Source: Kiloniellales bacterium
GTDB taxonomy: Bacteria; Pseudomonadota; Alphaproteobacteria; Kiloniellales; JAKSBE01
Reading direction: 5' to 3'
Assembly (NCBI GenBank): GCA_030066685.1
Contig: JASJBF010000035.1
Coordinates: 1-59,025, forward strand
Length of the DNA stretch: 59,025 bases
The position numbers were made by a program, and so were the translations under genes. Positions within the stretch are counted from its first letter, which is position 1; the number at the start of each line of letters is the position of its first letter. Shown piece after piece: positions 1 through 11,325 of this stretch. The notes beneath the pieces were generated by a model. The model had not been told where the DNA came from, searched no databases, and saw only the letters and a program-made list of their open reading frames with translations.

Positions 1-5
1 AGCGA

Positions 6-57
6 TAGCGCACGACTCCCGGCCAGACGCGAACGCGTCTGATCGGGAAGTGCGCTA
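6..57. repeat. long interrupted hairpin at the 3' end of mutL
   Basis: Three nested complementary blocks are visible: 6-13 pairs with 50-57, 18-21 with 44-47, and 24-31 with 34-41, leaving almost no loop. The outer arm contains the mutL stop codon (55-57). It could be a terminator or an RNA-stability hairpin for the mutL transcript, but no T-run is seen before the window edge. Confidence 0.5.
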
Positions 58-1862
58 GCGGCGGCCGAAGAGCCTTTCGATGTCGGCGAGCTTGAGTTCG
101 ACGTAGGTGGGGCGGCCGTGGTTGCACTGGCCGGAGTGGGGGGTCGCCTCCATCTGGCGCAGGAGGGCGTTCATCTCCTCGGTGTTGAGCCGGCGCCCGG
201 CGCGCACCGAGCCGTGGCAGGCCAGGGTGCCGCAGACCTCTTCCAGCTTCTCCTTGACCGTGAAGGCCTGGTCGAGCTCGGCCAGCTCGTCGGCGAGGTC
301 GGCGACCAGGCGCTGGACGTCGGGCTGGCCGAGCAGCGCCGGGACCTCGCGCACCACCACGGCGCCGGGGCCGAAGGCCTCGAGCACCAGGCCGATCTCG
401 GCCAGCTCCGGGGCGCGGGCCAGGAGGCGGGCCGCCGAGTCCTCGCCCAGCTCGACCACCTCGGGGATCAGCAGGATCTGCCGGGCGACGCCCTTTTCTG
501 CCAGCTCGCGCTTCATGCGCTCGTAGACCAGGCGCTCGTGGGCGGCGTGCTGGTCGACGATGACGATGCCGTCCCCGGTCTGGGCGACGATGTAGGTCGC
601 GTGCAGCTGGGCGCGGGCGGCGCCCAGGGGATAGTCGGGCGCAGCCTCGGCCGCTTCGGCGGCGGGCTCGGCGCCGCGGGCGCCGGGGGGTTGGGCCAGC
701 TCCGGCAGGGGGGCGTGGTAGGCGGCGCCGGCCTCGGCTAGGCCGCGCGGCAGGACCGTGGTCGGCGGGCGGTAGGCGTAGGCCCCGTTGGCGTTCGGCC
801 CGGCCGGCGCCTCGGCGGCGCGCAGGGCGCCGAGGGCGGCCTGGGCGACCGTGGTCGAGGCGCGGTGGCCGGCCTCCGACAGGGCGTGGCGGCAGGCGCC
901 GACGATCAGGCCGCGGACCAGGCCGGGGTCGCGGAACCGGACCTCGGCCTTCATGGGATGGACGTTGACGTCGACCGCCTCGGGCGGCAGCTCCAGAAAG
1001 AGCGCCAGCAGGGGATGGCGGTCGTGGGCCAGGAAGTCGCGGTAGGCGCCGCGCACCGCGCCGTGCAGCAGCTTGTCGCGCACCGGCCGGCCGTTGACGA
1101 AGAGGTACTGGTGGCGGGCGTTGGCGCGGTTGAGGGTCGGCAGGCCGATGTGGCCGGAGAGCTTGAGGCCCTCGCGCTCGGCCGCGATGGCCAGCGCGTT
1201 CTCGGCGAAGTCCTTGCCCAGGATCGCGCCCAGGCGGGCGAGCCGGGCATCGAAGAGGTCGCCCGTGGCGGCGGTCAGGCGCAGGGTGGTGCGGCTGCCG
1301 TCGGAGAGGGAGACGCCGACCTGGGGGAAGGCCATGGCCAGGCGGGCGACCACGTCCTCGGCGTGGCCGTACTCGGTGCGCGGGGTCTTGAGGAACTTGA
1401 GCCGGGCCGGGGTCGCGAAGAAGAGGTCGCGGACCTCGACCCGGGTGCCCGGGCCCTGGGCCGCCGGCTCGGGCGCGGCCTTGCGGCCGCCCTCGATCGT
1501 CAGGCGCCAGGCCTGGTCGGCGCCGGCCGGGCGGCTGGTCACGGTCATGCGGCTGACCGCGCCGATCGAGGGCAGGGCCTCGCCGCGGAAGCCGAGGCTG
1601 GCGATGCGGACCAGGTCGTCGTCGGGCAGCTTGGAGGTGGCGTGGCGCTCGACCGCCAGGGCCAGCTCCTCAGGGCCCATGCCGCAGCCGTCGTCGGTCA
1701 CCGCGATCAGGCTGCGGCCGCCGTCGCGCAGCACGACCTCGACCTGGCCGGCGCCGGCGTCGAGGGCGTTCTCGACCAGCTCCTTGACCGCCGAGGCCGG
1801 GCGCTCGACGACCTCGCCGGCGGCGATGCGGTTGACCAGGGTCTCGGGCAGCAGGCGCAGGC

Positions 1863-1866
<4 letters not shown>
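55..1866 (-). CDS. mutL: DNA mismatch repair protein MutL
   Basis: MutL couples mismatch recognition by MutS to strand incision in the cytoplasm. The 603-residue product has the N-terminal GHKL ATPase motifs [14 protein letters not shown] and GFRGEAL. Near residue 437 is [12 protein letters not shown], the DQHA(X)2E(X)4E metal-binding motif of MutL proteins with intrinsic endonuclease activity, and near the C-terminus is GQCNHGRPT, the matching C-terminal motif. It is therefore probably an endonuclease-competent MutL, as in bacteria lacking MutH. The low-complexity Ala/Pro-rich linker around residues 340-410 is normal for the family. The ATG overlaps the pgi stop in an ATGA, so the two are translationally coupled. 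Confidence 0.97.
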
Positions 1867-3152
<1,286 letters not shown>

Positions 3153-3253
3153 GGCCAGCCGGCTCCGGGGACGATTCTCCAGGCGATCCTGGAGGCGAAT
3201 CGCCTGCGTCCGAGTCTAGCAGAGCCCCCGGCGCGGCAAAACCGGCCGTGCGG

Positions 3254-4615
3254 TCAGGAGTTGTCGGGCGGGGCCTCGCGGGTCGCCTCGACGCCGTCCG
3301 GCTGGCCGACCACGACCACGGTCAAGGCTTCGGGATCGAAGAGCCGGCGCGCGACCCGCTTGGCGTCTTCCGGGGTCACCGCTTCGATCAGCTCCTTCTG
3401 GCGGTCCAGGTAGTCGATGCCCAGCTCCTGGAGCTGGATGCCGACCATCATGCGGGCGATGCGCCCGGTGCTGGAGAGCCGCAGCGGGAAGGAGCCGGTC
3501 AGGTAAGTCTTGGCGTCTTTCAGCTCCTCGGCGGTCGGCCCGGCTTCGGCCATGCGCTTCCATTCGGCGCGGATCAGGTCGAGGGACTCGCCGATCCGGC
3601 CGTTCTGGGTCGCCACCCCGCCGAGGATCATGGCGCCGTGGTCCAGGGGCTGGAGAAAGCTGTAGACCGAGTAGGCCAAGCCGCGCTTCTCGCGCACCTC
3701 CTCATAGAGCCGCGAGGCGAAGCTGCCGCCGCCGAGCACGTAGTTGACCACCCGGGCGGCGTAGTAGTCCGGATCGTCGCGGCGGATCCCGGCATGGCCG
3801 AAGATCGCCGTCGACTGCGGGATGTCGCGCTCGACCACGACCACGTCGCCCTCGGCCCGGGGCTCGGCCGCCGCGACCTCGATCGGATCGCCGGTCGCGG
3901 GCAGGCCGAGGAAGGTCTCGTCGAGCAAGTCTGCCAGGTCCTCCGGCGTGATGTCGCCGGAGACCCCGACCACCAGGCGGTCCCGGCTGAAGATCCGCCG
4001 CGTGTAGGCGACCAGGTCGTCGCGGGTGATGCCGCCGACGCTTTCCGCCGTGCCGCGCAGGGGCCGCCGGTAGGGATGGTCGGGCAGCAGCAGCCGGCGC
4101 ATCGTGAGGATGGCGATGGTGTCCGCATCCTCGGAGTCCCGGGCCAGGCGGGCCAGGATCTGGCTGCGGATCCGCTCGACCGGCTCTTCGTCGAAGCGCG
4201 GCTCGGTCAGCGCCAGGCGCAGCAGGTCGAAGGCCTTGTCGCGGTGCTTGGTCAGGGTCTGGACGCCGCCGAAGAAGCGGTCAAGCCCGGCGGTGAAGGA
4301 CAGCGAGATCGAGCGGTTCTCCATCTCGCGCCGGAAGCCGCGCGAGTCCAGCTCGCCGGCGCCCTCGTCGATCAGCCCGGAGACCATGTTGGCCAGGCCT
4401 TCCCGGCCCTCCGGGTCGATGACGCTGCCGCCGTCGCGGAAGGCGAGCTCGACGGCGATGATCGGGTTGCTGTGGTCCTCGACCAACCAGGCCTCGATGC
4501 CGCCGGGGCTGACCACCCGCTGCACCTCGACGGCCTTGGCCGGCTGGACCGCGACGAGGGCCAGGGCGACCACGGCCGCAAGCCCCTGGAGGATCGCTCG
4601 GGTTCCGGAGGTCAT
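3254..4615 (-). CDS. M16-family peptidase-like protein, non-catalytic partner
   Basis: A 453-residue pitrilysin-fold protein with an N-terminal hydrophobic segment ending in AKA, consistent with periplasmic export. The C-terminal half has the M16 substrate-binding motif [18 protein letters not shown]. Where active M16 enzymes have HxxEH it reads [14 protein letters not shown], so the zinc site is missing. In known M16B pairs, a catalytic and a degenerate subunit form a heterodimer; the upstream gene (4625-5980) supplies the intact HFLEH. The two genes are 9 bases apart and surely co-expressed. The substrate is unknown. Confidence 0.88.
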   Translation of the reverse strand: MTSGTRAILQGLAAVVALALVAVQPAKAVEVQRVVSPGGIEAWLVEDHSNPIIAVELAFRDGGSVIDPEGREGLANMVSGLIDEGAGELDSRGFRREMENRSISLSFTAGLDRFFGGVQTLTKHRDKAFDLLRLALTEPRFDEEPVERIRSQILARLARDSEDADTIAILTMRRLLLPDHPYRRPLRGTAESVGGITRDDLVAYTRRIFSRDRLVVGVSGDITPEDLADLLDETFLGLPATGDPIEVAAAEPRAEGDVVVVERDIPQSTAIFGHAGIRRDDPDYYAARVVNYVLGGGSFASRLYEEVREKRGLAYSVYSFLQPLDHGAMILGGVATQNGRIGESLDLIRAEWKRMAEAGPTAEELKDAKTYLTGSFPLRLSSTGRIARMMVGIQLQELGIDYLDRQKELIEAVTPEDAKRVARRLFDPEALTVVVVGQPDGVEATREAPPDNS

Positions 4616-4624
4616 GGTCGGTCC

Positions 4625-5980
4625 TCAGCTGGTCGGTTCGGGTTCGAGCACGGCGGTCACCGAGCGGCGCTCGTCGAAGACGGCCCGGGCCACGGCGTTG
4701 ATCTGTTCGGCGGTGACCGCGCCGATGCGCTCGGGCCAGGACTCGACGTCCTCCAGGGTCTGGCCGGTCACCAGGGCGGCGCCGATGACCCGCGAGGGGG
4801 TCGAGACGCTGTCGCGGGCGAAGACCGCCGCGGACTGCAGCCGCTCCTTGGCCTCGGCGACCTCCTCGTCGGTGACGCCGTCTTCCAGCAGCTTGTCGAT
4901 CTCCTTGCGCAGCGCCGCCTCGGTCAGGGCCAGCTCGGTGCCCGGGCGCGGCGAGGCGTAGAAGGTGAAGGTGCTGAGATCGAAATCGTCGCCGCCGTAG
5001 CCGCTGCCGGCCGAGGCGGCAAGCCCCTGCTCGACCACCAGGGAGAGGTAGAGCCGGCTGACGGTGCCGCCGCCCAGGATCTCGGACAGGACCTGGAGGG
5101 CGTAGGCCTCGCCCTCCTCGCCGCGGTTGTAGCTGGGCGCCAGGTAGGAGATCGAGAGCGAGGGCTGGCGTACGCGCGGGCTCTGCAAGGTCACGCGGCG
5201 CGGCGCCATCTGGGCCGGCTCCTGCGGGCGCGCCCGTTCGGGCACCGCGCGCCGCGGGACGGCGCCATAGTACTTCTCGGCCAGCGGCCGGACCTCCTCC
5301 AGCGAGACGTCGCCGGAGATCACCACCACCGCGTTGTTCGGCGCGTACCAGCGCCGGTAGAAGGCCAGGGCGTCCTCGGTGGTGAGCTGCCGCATCTCGT
5401 GCTCCCAACCGATGATCGAGATGCCGTAGGGGTGGTTCATGAAGAGCGCGGCCCGGGCCATCTCCGAGAGCTGGGCGCCGGGCTCGTTGTCGACCCGGCT
5501 GCGCCGCTCCTCCAGGATCACGTCGCGCTCGGACAGGACCACCTCATCGGTCAGGACCAGGTTGGCCATGCGGTCGGCCTCGTACTCCATCATGAGCGCC
5601 AGGCGGTCGCTGGCGATGGTCTGGAAGTAGCCGGTGTAGTCGTAGCTGGTGAAGGCGTTCTCCCGGCCGCCGTTGCGCGCGATCAGGTCGGAGAACTCGC
5701 CGGGCCCCGCGGTCTCGGTGCCCTTGAACAGCAGGTGCTCGAGGAAGTGGGCCAGGCCCGACTTGCCCGGCGCCTCGTCCGCGGCGCCGACCTTGTACCA
5801 GACCATGTGGTTGACGATCGGCGCCCGCCGGTTTGTGACGACCACGACCTGGAGGCCGTTGTCGAGGGTGAAGCTCTCGGGTTCGAAGACGCGGGCCTGG
5901 ACGACCCGGCCAGAGGTGAGCAGGAGCGCGGTCAGGCCGGTCAGGACGGCGAGCCGCCGCAGCGAGCGAAAGCGTGTCAC
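4625..5980 (-). CDS. M16-family zinc metallopeptidase, catalytic subunit
   Basis: A 451-residue pitrilysin-type protease. Zinc ligands are visible as HFLEH at residues 78-82, followed by the downstream glutamate region VILEERRSRVDNEPG. A hydrophobic segment ending in VVQA near residue 29 is a likely signal peptide. I start it at the GTG at 5980 because GGAGGAACC lies directly upstream; an in-frame ATG at 6070 would add 30 Arg-rich residues with no such site. It partners with the degenerate M16 protein just downstream. Probable role is breakdown of peptides in the periplasm. Confidence 0.92.
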   Translation of the reverse strand: MTRFRSLRRLAVLTGLTALLLTSGRVVQARVFEPESFTLDNGLQVVVVTNRRAPIVNHMVWYKVGAADEAPGKSGLAHFLEHLLFKGTETAGPGEFSDLIARNGGRENAFTSYDYTGYFQTIASDRLALMMEYEADRMANLVLTDEVVLSERDVILEERRSRVDNEPGAQLSEMARAALFMNHPYGISIIGWEHEMRQLTTEDALAFYRRWYAPNNAVVVISGDVSLEEVRPLAEKYYGAVPRRAVPERARPQEPAQMAPRRVTLQSPRVRQPSLSISYLAPSYNRGEEGEAYALQVLSEILGGGTVSRLYLSLVVEQGLAASAGSGYGGDDFDLSTFTFYASPRPGTELALTEAALRKEIDKLLEDGVTDEEVAEAKERLQSAAVFARDSVSTPSRVIGAALVTGQTLEDVESWPERIGAVTAEQINAVARAVFDERRSVTAVLEPEPTS

Positions 5981-6144
5981 GGTTCCTCCGGAAGGGCGGT
6001 CCGACCTGCGCCGGCGCAGGCCGCTCACCGCATCGATATAGGCGTGTCTGCGCGGGCGCGCAACAGGCACGCCAGGGTGACGGCCGAAGCTTGTGCGAAG
6101 GTTAACGCCGAGCCACGGCGGGCCCGGCCGTCACGCCCTTGGTA

Positions 6145-6723
6145 TCAGTCGAAGACGCCTTCGAGGATGCCCCGCTGACGGCGTTTGATGACCGGGGTCT
6201 CGCCGGTGTTGACCGGGCGGTTCAGGGCCCGGTTCTCGCGCAGGCGGTCCGACTCGGCCCGGGCATCGACCACGTTGCCGGTCGGCTCGGGATCACGCCA
6301 GAAGATCAGGTTGTCGAGAAAGGTGTTGGAGTCCTCGTTGATCTGCTCGGTCTCGAGCTCGACCATCTGACGGATCTGCGGATCCACCCGATCGGCCCCA
6401 GCGCGTTGGGTCAGCGCCCGCTCGCCGGCGCTCTGGGCGCCCTGGGCGCCGTAGACCCGCACCGGCGTTGCGCCGTCCGCGCCGTTCAGTTTGAAGACGC
6501 TGCTGCGCGCCCGCTGGGTCGGCGTGCCCTCCTGGGGCCGGACGGCGCCCGGCTCCGGCGGGCGGAGGCGGTAGTCGGGCGGCAGGCTCAAGGGCGCCTG
6601 CGAGGCCACCCGGAACTCGTCGGGCGACTGCTTGCCCATCCCCAACTGCTTTTGCACACCACTGCAGGCCGCCAGCCCAAAAACCAAAAAGGCCGCGCCT
6701 GCGACGAAGGCCGCGCGTCTCAT
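6145..6723 (-). CDS. DUF3035-type lipoprotein
   Basis: A 192-residue predicted lipoprotein with signal peptide and lipobox LAAC (Cys about residue 20). The rest is polar and Pro/Gln-rich, including SLPPDYRLRPPEPG, typical of the alphaproteobacterial DUF3035 family; its function is not known. The ATG at 6723 overlaps the lspA stop as TGATG and follows an AAGGGGACGG ribosome site; the TTG one codon upstream is less likely. Sitting directly after lspA, the signal peptidase that matures lipoproteins, it may be an outer-membrane or cell-envelope component. Confidence 0.8.
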   Translation of the reverse strand: MRRAAFVAGAAFLVFGLAACSGVQKQLGMGKQSPDEFRVASQAPLSLPPDYRLRPPEPGAVRPQEGTPTQRARSSVFKLNGADGATPVRVYGAQGAQSAGERALTQRAGADRVDPQIRQMVELETEQINEDSNTFLDNLIFWRDPEPTGNVVDARAESDRLRENRALNRPVNTGETPVIKRRQRGILEGVFD

Positions 6724-7298
6724 CAACCGTCCCCTTGCTTCCTTCCTTCCCCCGAGGGTGCAAGTGTATCGCCCTGTTGCTGAAGGAACAAGCCATCGTA
6801 AACCAAGGCCAGAACCCCGACGACGATCGCGCTGTCGGCGAGGTTGAAGGCCGGCCAGTGACCGTTCAGCGGCGGAAAGCTGAACAGGAAGCCGTGGAAG
6901 TCGAGGAAGTCGACCACCGCCCGCTCGGCCCGGAACAGCCGGTCGACGGTGTTGCCGAGGGCGCCGCCGATGATCAGCCCGATCGCGGTCGCCGGCAGCC
7001 AGTGCCGGATCTGCCAGAGCCAGTAGACCAGCCCCAGGGAAATGGCGATCGCCAGGGCGGAGAGCGCCCAGGGCTGCCAGGTCGCGGCGCCCTCGGCGAA
7101 CATACCGAAGCTGACGCCGCGGTTGTAGACCAGCACGATGTTGAAGAAGCTGGTCACCTCGACGAAGCGGCGCTCGGCCAGGACGAGGTCAAGGATCAGC
7201 CACTTGCTGAGCTGATCGAGGACCAGGACCAGGGCGGCCAGCCCGAGGCCCAGCCGCTGCAGCCCGCCCAGGCCCTTGCGGTCCGCCGGCACGGTCAT
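6723..7298 (-). CDS. lspA: lipoprotein signal peptidase (signal peptidase II)
   Basis: Inner-membrane aspartyl protease that removes signal peptides from diacylated prolipoproteins. The 191-residue protein has four hydrophobic segments and both catalytic-Asp motifs: GGALGNTVDRL and WPAFNLADSAI. The ATG at 7298 overlaps the ileS stop (ATGA), reproducing the widespread ileS-lspA order, and its stop overlaps the start of the lipoprotein gene downstream. Length is normal, with a slightly extended polar C-terminus. Confidence 0.96.
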   Translation of the reverse strand: MTVPADRKGLGGLQRLGLGLAALVLVLDQLSKWLILDLVLAERRFVEVTSFFNIVLVYNRGVSFGMFAEGAATWQPWALSALAIAISLGLVYWLWQIRHWLPATAIGLIIGGALGNTVDRLFRAERAVVDFLDFHGFLFSFPPLNGHWPAFNLADSAIVVGVLALVYDGLFLQQQGDTLAPSGEGRKQGDG

Positions 7299-10132
7299 GC
7301 CGGCGCCAGCACGTCGGCGCAGCGGCCGCAGAGGGCCGCGGACTCGGCCTGCTTGCCGACCTCGGGCAGGATCCGCCAGCAGCGGGCGCACTTGTCGCCG
7401 GCCGCCGGCCCCGGGACCACCCCGACCCCCGGCACCTCCTCCAGGGTGAAGGCCCCGGCCGGCGCCGCGCCGGCGGCGAGCTCGATTCCGGAGGTGATCG
7501 AGACTTCGGCCAGGTCGACCCCGTCGAGCGCCCGGCGGAGCGTTTCGTCCGCGATGAAGACCTCGGGGCCGGCCTGGAGGCTCGAGCCGATCCGCTTCTC
7601 GGCGCGCTCCAGCTCCAGCGCGCCGGTCACGACCCGGCGGACCTGGCGCACCTTGGCCCACTTCGCGGCCAGGGCCTCGTCGCGCCATTCGGCCGGGACC
7701 TCCGGGAAGAGCCGCAGGTGGACGCTGTCCTCGGCCGCCGGGGTCTCGCCGAAGCGGCTCAGCCAGGCCTCCTCGGCGGTGAAGCAGAGGATCGGCGCCA
7801 GCCAGGCGGTCAGGCAGGAGAAGACCCGGTCCAGCACGCTGCGGCAGGCACGGCGCCGGATCGAGTCCGGATGGTCGCAGTAGAGCGAGTCCTTGCGGAC
7901 GTCGAAGTAGAAGGCCGAGAGGTCGACCGCGCAGAAGGCGTTGAGCGCCTGGTAGATGGCGTGGAAGTCGAAGTCCGCGCAGCCCTGGCGCACGATCCGG
8001 TCGAGCTCCGCCAGACGGTGCAGGACCCATCGCTCGAGCTCCGGCATCTCGGCCGGCGCCAGGCGCTCCTTCTCGGCGAAGCCGTCCAGGTTGCCGAGCA
8101 GGTAGCGCAGGGTGTTGCGCAGGCGGCGGTAGGCGTCGACCTGGGTGCGCAGGATCTCGGGGCCGATCCGCACGTCCTCGGCATAGTCGGAGGCGACGAC
8201 CCAGAGCCGCAGGATGTCGGCGCCGCTCTTGTCGATGACCTCCTGGGGCGAGGTGATGTTGCCCAGGGACTTGGACATCTTCTTGCCGTCCTCGTCGAGG
8301 GCGAAGCCGTGGGTCAGGACCGCGTCGTAGGGCGCCCGGCCGCGGGTGCCGGCCGATTCCAGGAGCGAGGTGTGGAACCAGCCGCGGTGCTGGTCCGAGC
8401 CTTCGAGGTAGAGCGAGGCCGGCCACTCCAGGTCGTCGCGGGCCTCGAGCACGAAGGCGTGGGTCGAGCCGGAATCGAACCAGACCTCGACCACGTCGGT
8501 GATCTGGTCGTAGTCCGCGGCCGCATGGTCGTTGCCCAGGAAGCGCTGCGGATCGCTGGCGAACCAGGCATCCCCGCCCTCCTCTTCGAAGGCTGCGGCG
8601 ACCCGGTCGATCACCGCCTGGTCGCGCAGCACCTCGCCGCTCGCCTTGTGGACGAAGAGCGGCAGGGGCGTGCCCCAGAAGCGCTGGCGCGAGACGCACC
8701 AGTCCGGGCGCTGCTCGATCATGGCGTAGAGCCGCTGCTTGCCGGCGGCCGGCACGAAGCGGGTGTCCTCGATGCTCTTCAGCGCCTTGGCCCGCAGGTC
8801 GTTGGCCTCCATGGAGATGAACCACTGCGGCGTGTTGCGGAAGATCAGCGGCGCCTTGGAGCGCCAGGAATGGGGATAGCTGTGCTTGAGCTTACCTTTG
8901 GCGAGCAACGCCCCGGCCCCGGCCAGGGCCGAGATCACCTTGCCGTTGGCATCACCTTCCTTGCCGTCGGCGTCGTAGACGACGGTCCCGGCGAAGAGCG
9001 GGACGTGGGGCAGGAAGCGGCCGGCGCCGTCGAGGGTCTGCGGCACCTCCAGGCCCTTGGCGCGGCCCAGCTCGAAGTCGTCGGCGCCGTGGCCGGGCGC
9101 GATGTGCACGAAGCCCGTCCCCTGGTCCATGGTGACGAAATCGGCAGGGAAGAGCGGCACGTCGAAGTCGTAGCCTTGCCCGCGGAAGGGATGGGCGGTC
9201 AGCGTGCCGGCGAGTTCGGCGCCCTTGACCTCGGCCAGGACGCTGTGCGCCGTGACCTTGGCGTCGGCGAGCACGGTCTCCAGCAGGGCCTTGGCGACGA
9301 CGATCTTCTCGCCCGGCCGCACGCCGGATTTCTCCTCCGCGGCGCCCAGCTCGACCACGAGGTAGGCCTCCTCCGCGGCGAAGGCGATCGCCCGGTTGCC
9401 GGGGATGGTCCAGGGCGTGGTGGTCCAGATCACCACGGCGGCGCCATCGAGCGCCGGGACGCTCGCCTTCGTCACCGGGAAGCGCACCCAGATGGTCGGC
9501 GAGACGTGGTCGTGGTACTCGACCTCGGCGTCGGCCAGGGCGGTCTTCTCGACCACCGACCAGAGCACCGGGCGGGCGCCGGCGTAGAGCCCGCCGTTCA
9601 TCAGGAACTTGCCGAGCTCGCGCACGATCTGCGCCTCGGCGGCATAGCTCATGGTGGTGTAGGGCGTCTCCCAGTCGCCGATCACGCCCAGGCGCTTGAA
9701 CTCCTCGGTCTGGACGCCGATCCAGTGGGTCGCGAAGTCGCGGCATTCGCGGCGGAACTCGACCGCCGGGACCTCGTCCTTGTCCTTGCCCTCGGCGCGG
9801 TAGCGCTCCTCGACCTTCCATTCGATGGGCAGGCCGTGGCAGTCCCAGCCGGGCACGTAGTTGGCGTCCTTGCCCAGCATCTGCTGGGAGCGGTTGATGA
9901 CGTCCTTCAGCACCTTGTTCATGGCGTGGCCCATGTGAAGGTGCCCGTTGGCGTAGGGCGGCCCGTCGTGGAGGATGAACTTCTCGCGGCCCCTGGCGGC
10001 CTCGCGCTGGCGGCGGTAGAGGTCCATCGCCTCCCAGCGCGCCAGGATCTCGGGCTCGCGCTTGGGCAGGCCGGCGCGCATCGGGAAATCCGTGCGCGGC
10101 AGGAACACCGTGGATTTGTAGTCTTCGCTCAT
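7295..10132 (-). CDS. ileS: isoleucyl-tRNA synthetase
   Basis: Class I aminoacyl-tRNA synthetase, 945 residues, charging tRNA-Ile. The HIGH motif is HLHMGH at residues 64-69 and the KMSKS loop is at about residue 617 (KKMSKSLGN). A CP1 editing domain fills the region between them. The C-terminus has a zinc finger, CARCW followed by CGRC, as in bacterial-type enzymes. It overlaps lspA by four bases downstream; ribF is the next gene upstream. Confidence 0.98.
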   Translation of the reverse strand: MSEDYKSTVFLPRTDFPMRAGLPKREPEILARWEAMDLYRRQREAARGREKFILHDGPPYANGHLHMGHAMNKVLKDVINRSQQMLGKDANYVPGWDCHGLPIEWKVEERYRAEGKDKDEVPAVEFRRECRDFATHWIGVQTEEFKRLGVIGDWETPYTTMSYAAEAQIVRELGKFLMNGGLYAGARPVLWSVVEKTALADAEVEYHDHVSPTIWVRFPVTKASVPALDGAAVVIWTTTPWTIPGNRAIAFAAEEAYLVVELGAAEEKSGVRPGEKIVVAKALLETVLADAKVTAHSVLAEVKGAELAGTLTAHPFRGQGYDFDVPLFPADFVTMDQGTGFVHIAPGHGADDFELGRAKGLEVPQTLDGAGRFLPHVPLFAGTVVYDADGKEGDANGKVISALAGAGALLAKGKLKHSYPHSWRSKAPLIFRNTPQWFISMEANDLRAKALKSIEDTRFVPAAGKQRLYAMIEQRPDWCVSRQRFWGTPLPLFVHKASGEVLRDQAVIDRVAAAFEEEGGDAWFASDPQRFLGNDHAAADYDQITDVVEVWFDSGSTHAFVLEARDDLEWPASLYLEGSDQHRGWFHTSLLESAGTRGRAPYDAVLTHGFALDEDGKKMSKSLGNITSPQEVIDKSGADILRLWVVASDYAEDVRIGPEILRTQVDAYRRLRNTLRYLLGNLDGFAEKERLAPAEMPELERWVLHRLAELDRIVRQGCADFDFHAIYQALNAFCAVDLSAFYFDVRKDSLYCDHPDSIRRRACRSVLDRVFSCLTAWLAPILCFTAEEAWLSRFGETPAAEDSVHLRLFPEVPAEWRDEALAAKWAKVRQVRRVVTGALELERAEKRIGSSLQAGPEVFIADETLRRALDGVDLAEVSITSGIELAAGAAPAGAFTLEEVPGVGVVPGPAAGDKCARCWRILPEVGKQAESAALCGRCADVLAPA

Positions 10133-10203
10133 AACGAAGGTCTCGCGATCTTGTCTTGGTGGCTGACGATCAGGCCGTGTCCGGCTGGGCTTGGGGCGGG
10201 CCG

Positions 10204-11172
10204 TTACCCTGCGGCGCTGGCCGCCGCCGGGTCCCGACCCTCCAGAATTCGCCGGGCCGCGCGGCAGTCCTCGGCGATTTGTGCCTTCAAAGGCTCCAGG
10301 CCGTCAAACCTCTTGTCCGCCCGGACGTAGTCGACCAGCTGCACCCGGAGGTGGCGGCCGTAGAGGTCGCCGGGGTCGGCGAAGAAATGGACCTCGAAGG
10401 GCGGCCGCTGGCCGGCCGTGACCGGCTCCTCGCCGAAGTAGCCGACCCCCTCGGCGAAGACGGTCTCGGCGCCGGCGTCGACCCCGGCGCGGACCGCATA
10501 GATGCCGTGGGCCGGCGAGAGGTAGTCGCCGAGGTCGATGTTAGCGGTCGGGAAGCCGAGGGTCCGGCCCCGGCCGCGGCCGCGGTCGACCCGGCCCTCG
10601 ATCTCCCAGGAGCGGCCGAGCAGGGCCGCCGCCTTGGCCGGGGCGGCGTCCTGGAGGTAGGTCCGGATCCGGCTGGAGGCGTAGACCTCGCCGCCGGGCG
10701 CCGCGACCGGGGCCACGGCGGTGGTGCCGAAGCCGCGCTCGGCGCCCAGGGCGTCCAGCAGCGCGACGTCGCCGCCGCGCTTGTGCCCGAAGTGGAAGTC
10801 CCAGCCGGTCACCACGTGGCGGGCGCCGAGGTCGCGCAGCAGGACCTCGTCGACGAAGGCCTCGGCCGAACGCTTGGAGAAGTCGAGGTCGAAGTGCAGC
10901 ACGATCATGTTGTCGACCCCGACCGCCTCCAGCGCGCGGGCCTTGATCCGCAGGGGGGTCAGGCGAAAGGGCGGCAGGCCGGGCTGAAAGACCTGGCGGG
11001 GGTGCGGCTCGAAGGTCAGGACGTTGAGCGCGGCGCCGAGGCCGTCCGCCCGGTCGCGCGCAGCCGCGATCACCGCCTGGTGGCCCAGGTGAACGCCGTC
11101 GAAGTTGCCGACCGCGATCACCGCGCCGCGCGCCTCCGACGGCAAACCCTCGCTATGCCTGTAGATCGCCAT
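10204..11172 (-). CDS. ribF: bifunctional riboflavin kinase / FAD synthetase
   Basis: Converts riboflavin to FMN and then FAD. The 322-residue protein has an N-terminal nucleotidyltransferase domain with GNFDGVHLGH (HxGH-type motif, residues about 23-32) and a C-terminal flavokinase domain with GRTLGFPTANID. The order ribF-ileS-lspA is common in proteobacteria and supports the call. It is followed by a 71-base gap before ileS. Confidence 0.96.
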   Translation of the reverse strand: MAIYRHSEGLPSEARGAVIAVGNFDGVHLGHQAVIAAARDRADGLGAALNVLTFEPHPRQVFQPGLPPFRLTPLRIKARALEAVGVDNMIVLHFDLDFSKRSAEAFVDEVLLRDLGARHVVTGWDFHFGHKRGGDVALLDALGAERGFGTTAVAPVAAPGGEVYASSRIRTYLQDAAPAKAAALLGRSWEIEGRVDRGRGRGRTLGFPTANIDLGDYLSPAHGIYAVRAGVDAGAETVFAEGVGYFGEEPVTAGQRPPFEVHFFADPGDLYGRHLRVQLVDYVRADKRFDGLEPLKAQIAEDCRAARRILEGRDPAAASAAG

Positions 11173-11325
11173 GAACGTCCCGCGAACTGCCCGCTCCCGT
11201 CGCAGCCGAGCTGCCTCAAGCGGGCGACACCTTATCGCGGCGGGCGGCGGCTGGGTAGGCCCCTGCCGCCGAGGCCCGGGCCGGGCCTGCGCCGCCTCGC
11301 CGAAGGCCCGGGCGGCCCCGGCGCC

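Noticed and set aside
5981-6070. 30-residue extension of the catalytic M16 peptidase
   Set aside because: Would hide the signal peptide behind an Arg-rich stretch; GGAGGAACC precedes the GTG at 5980.
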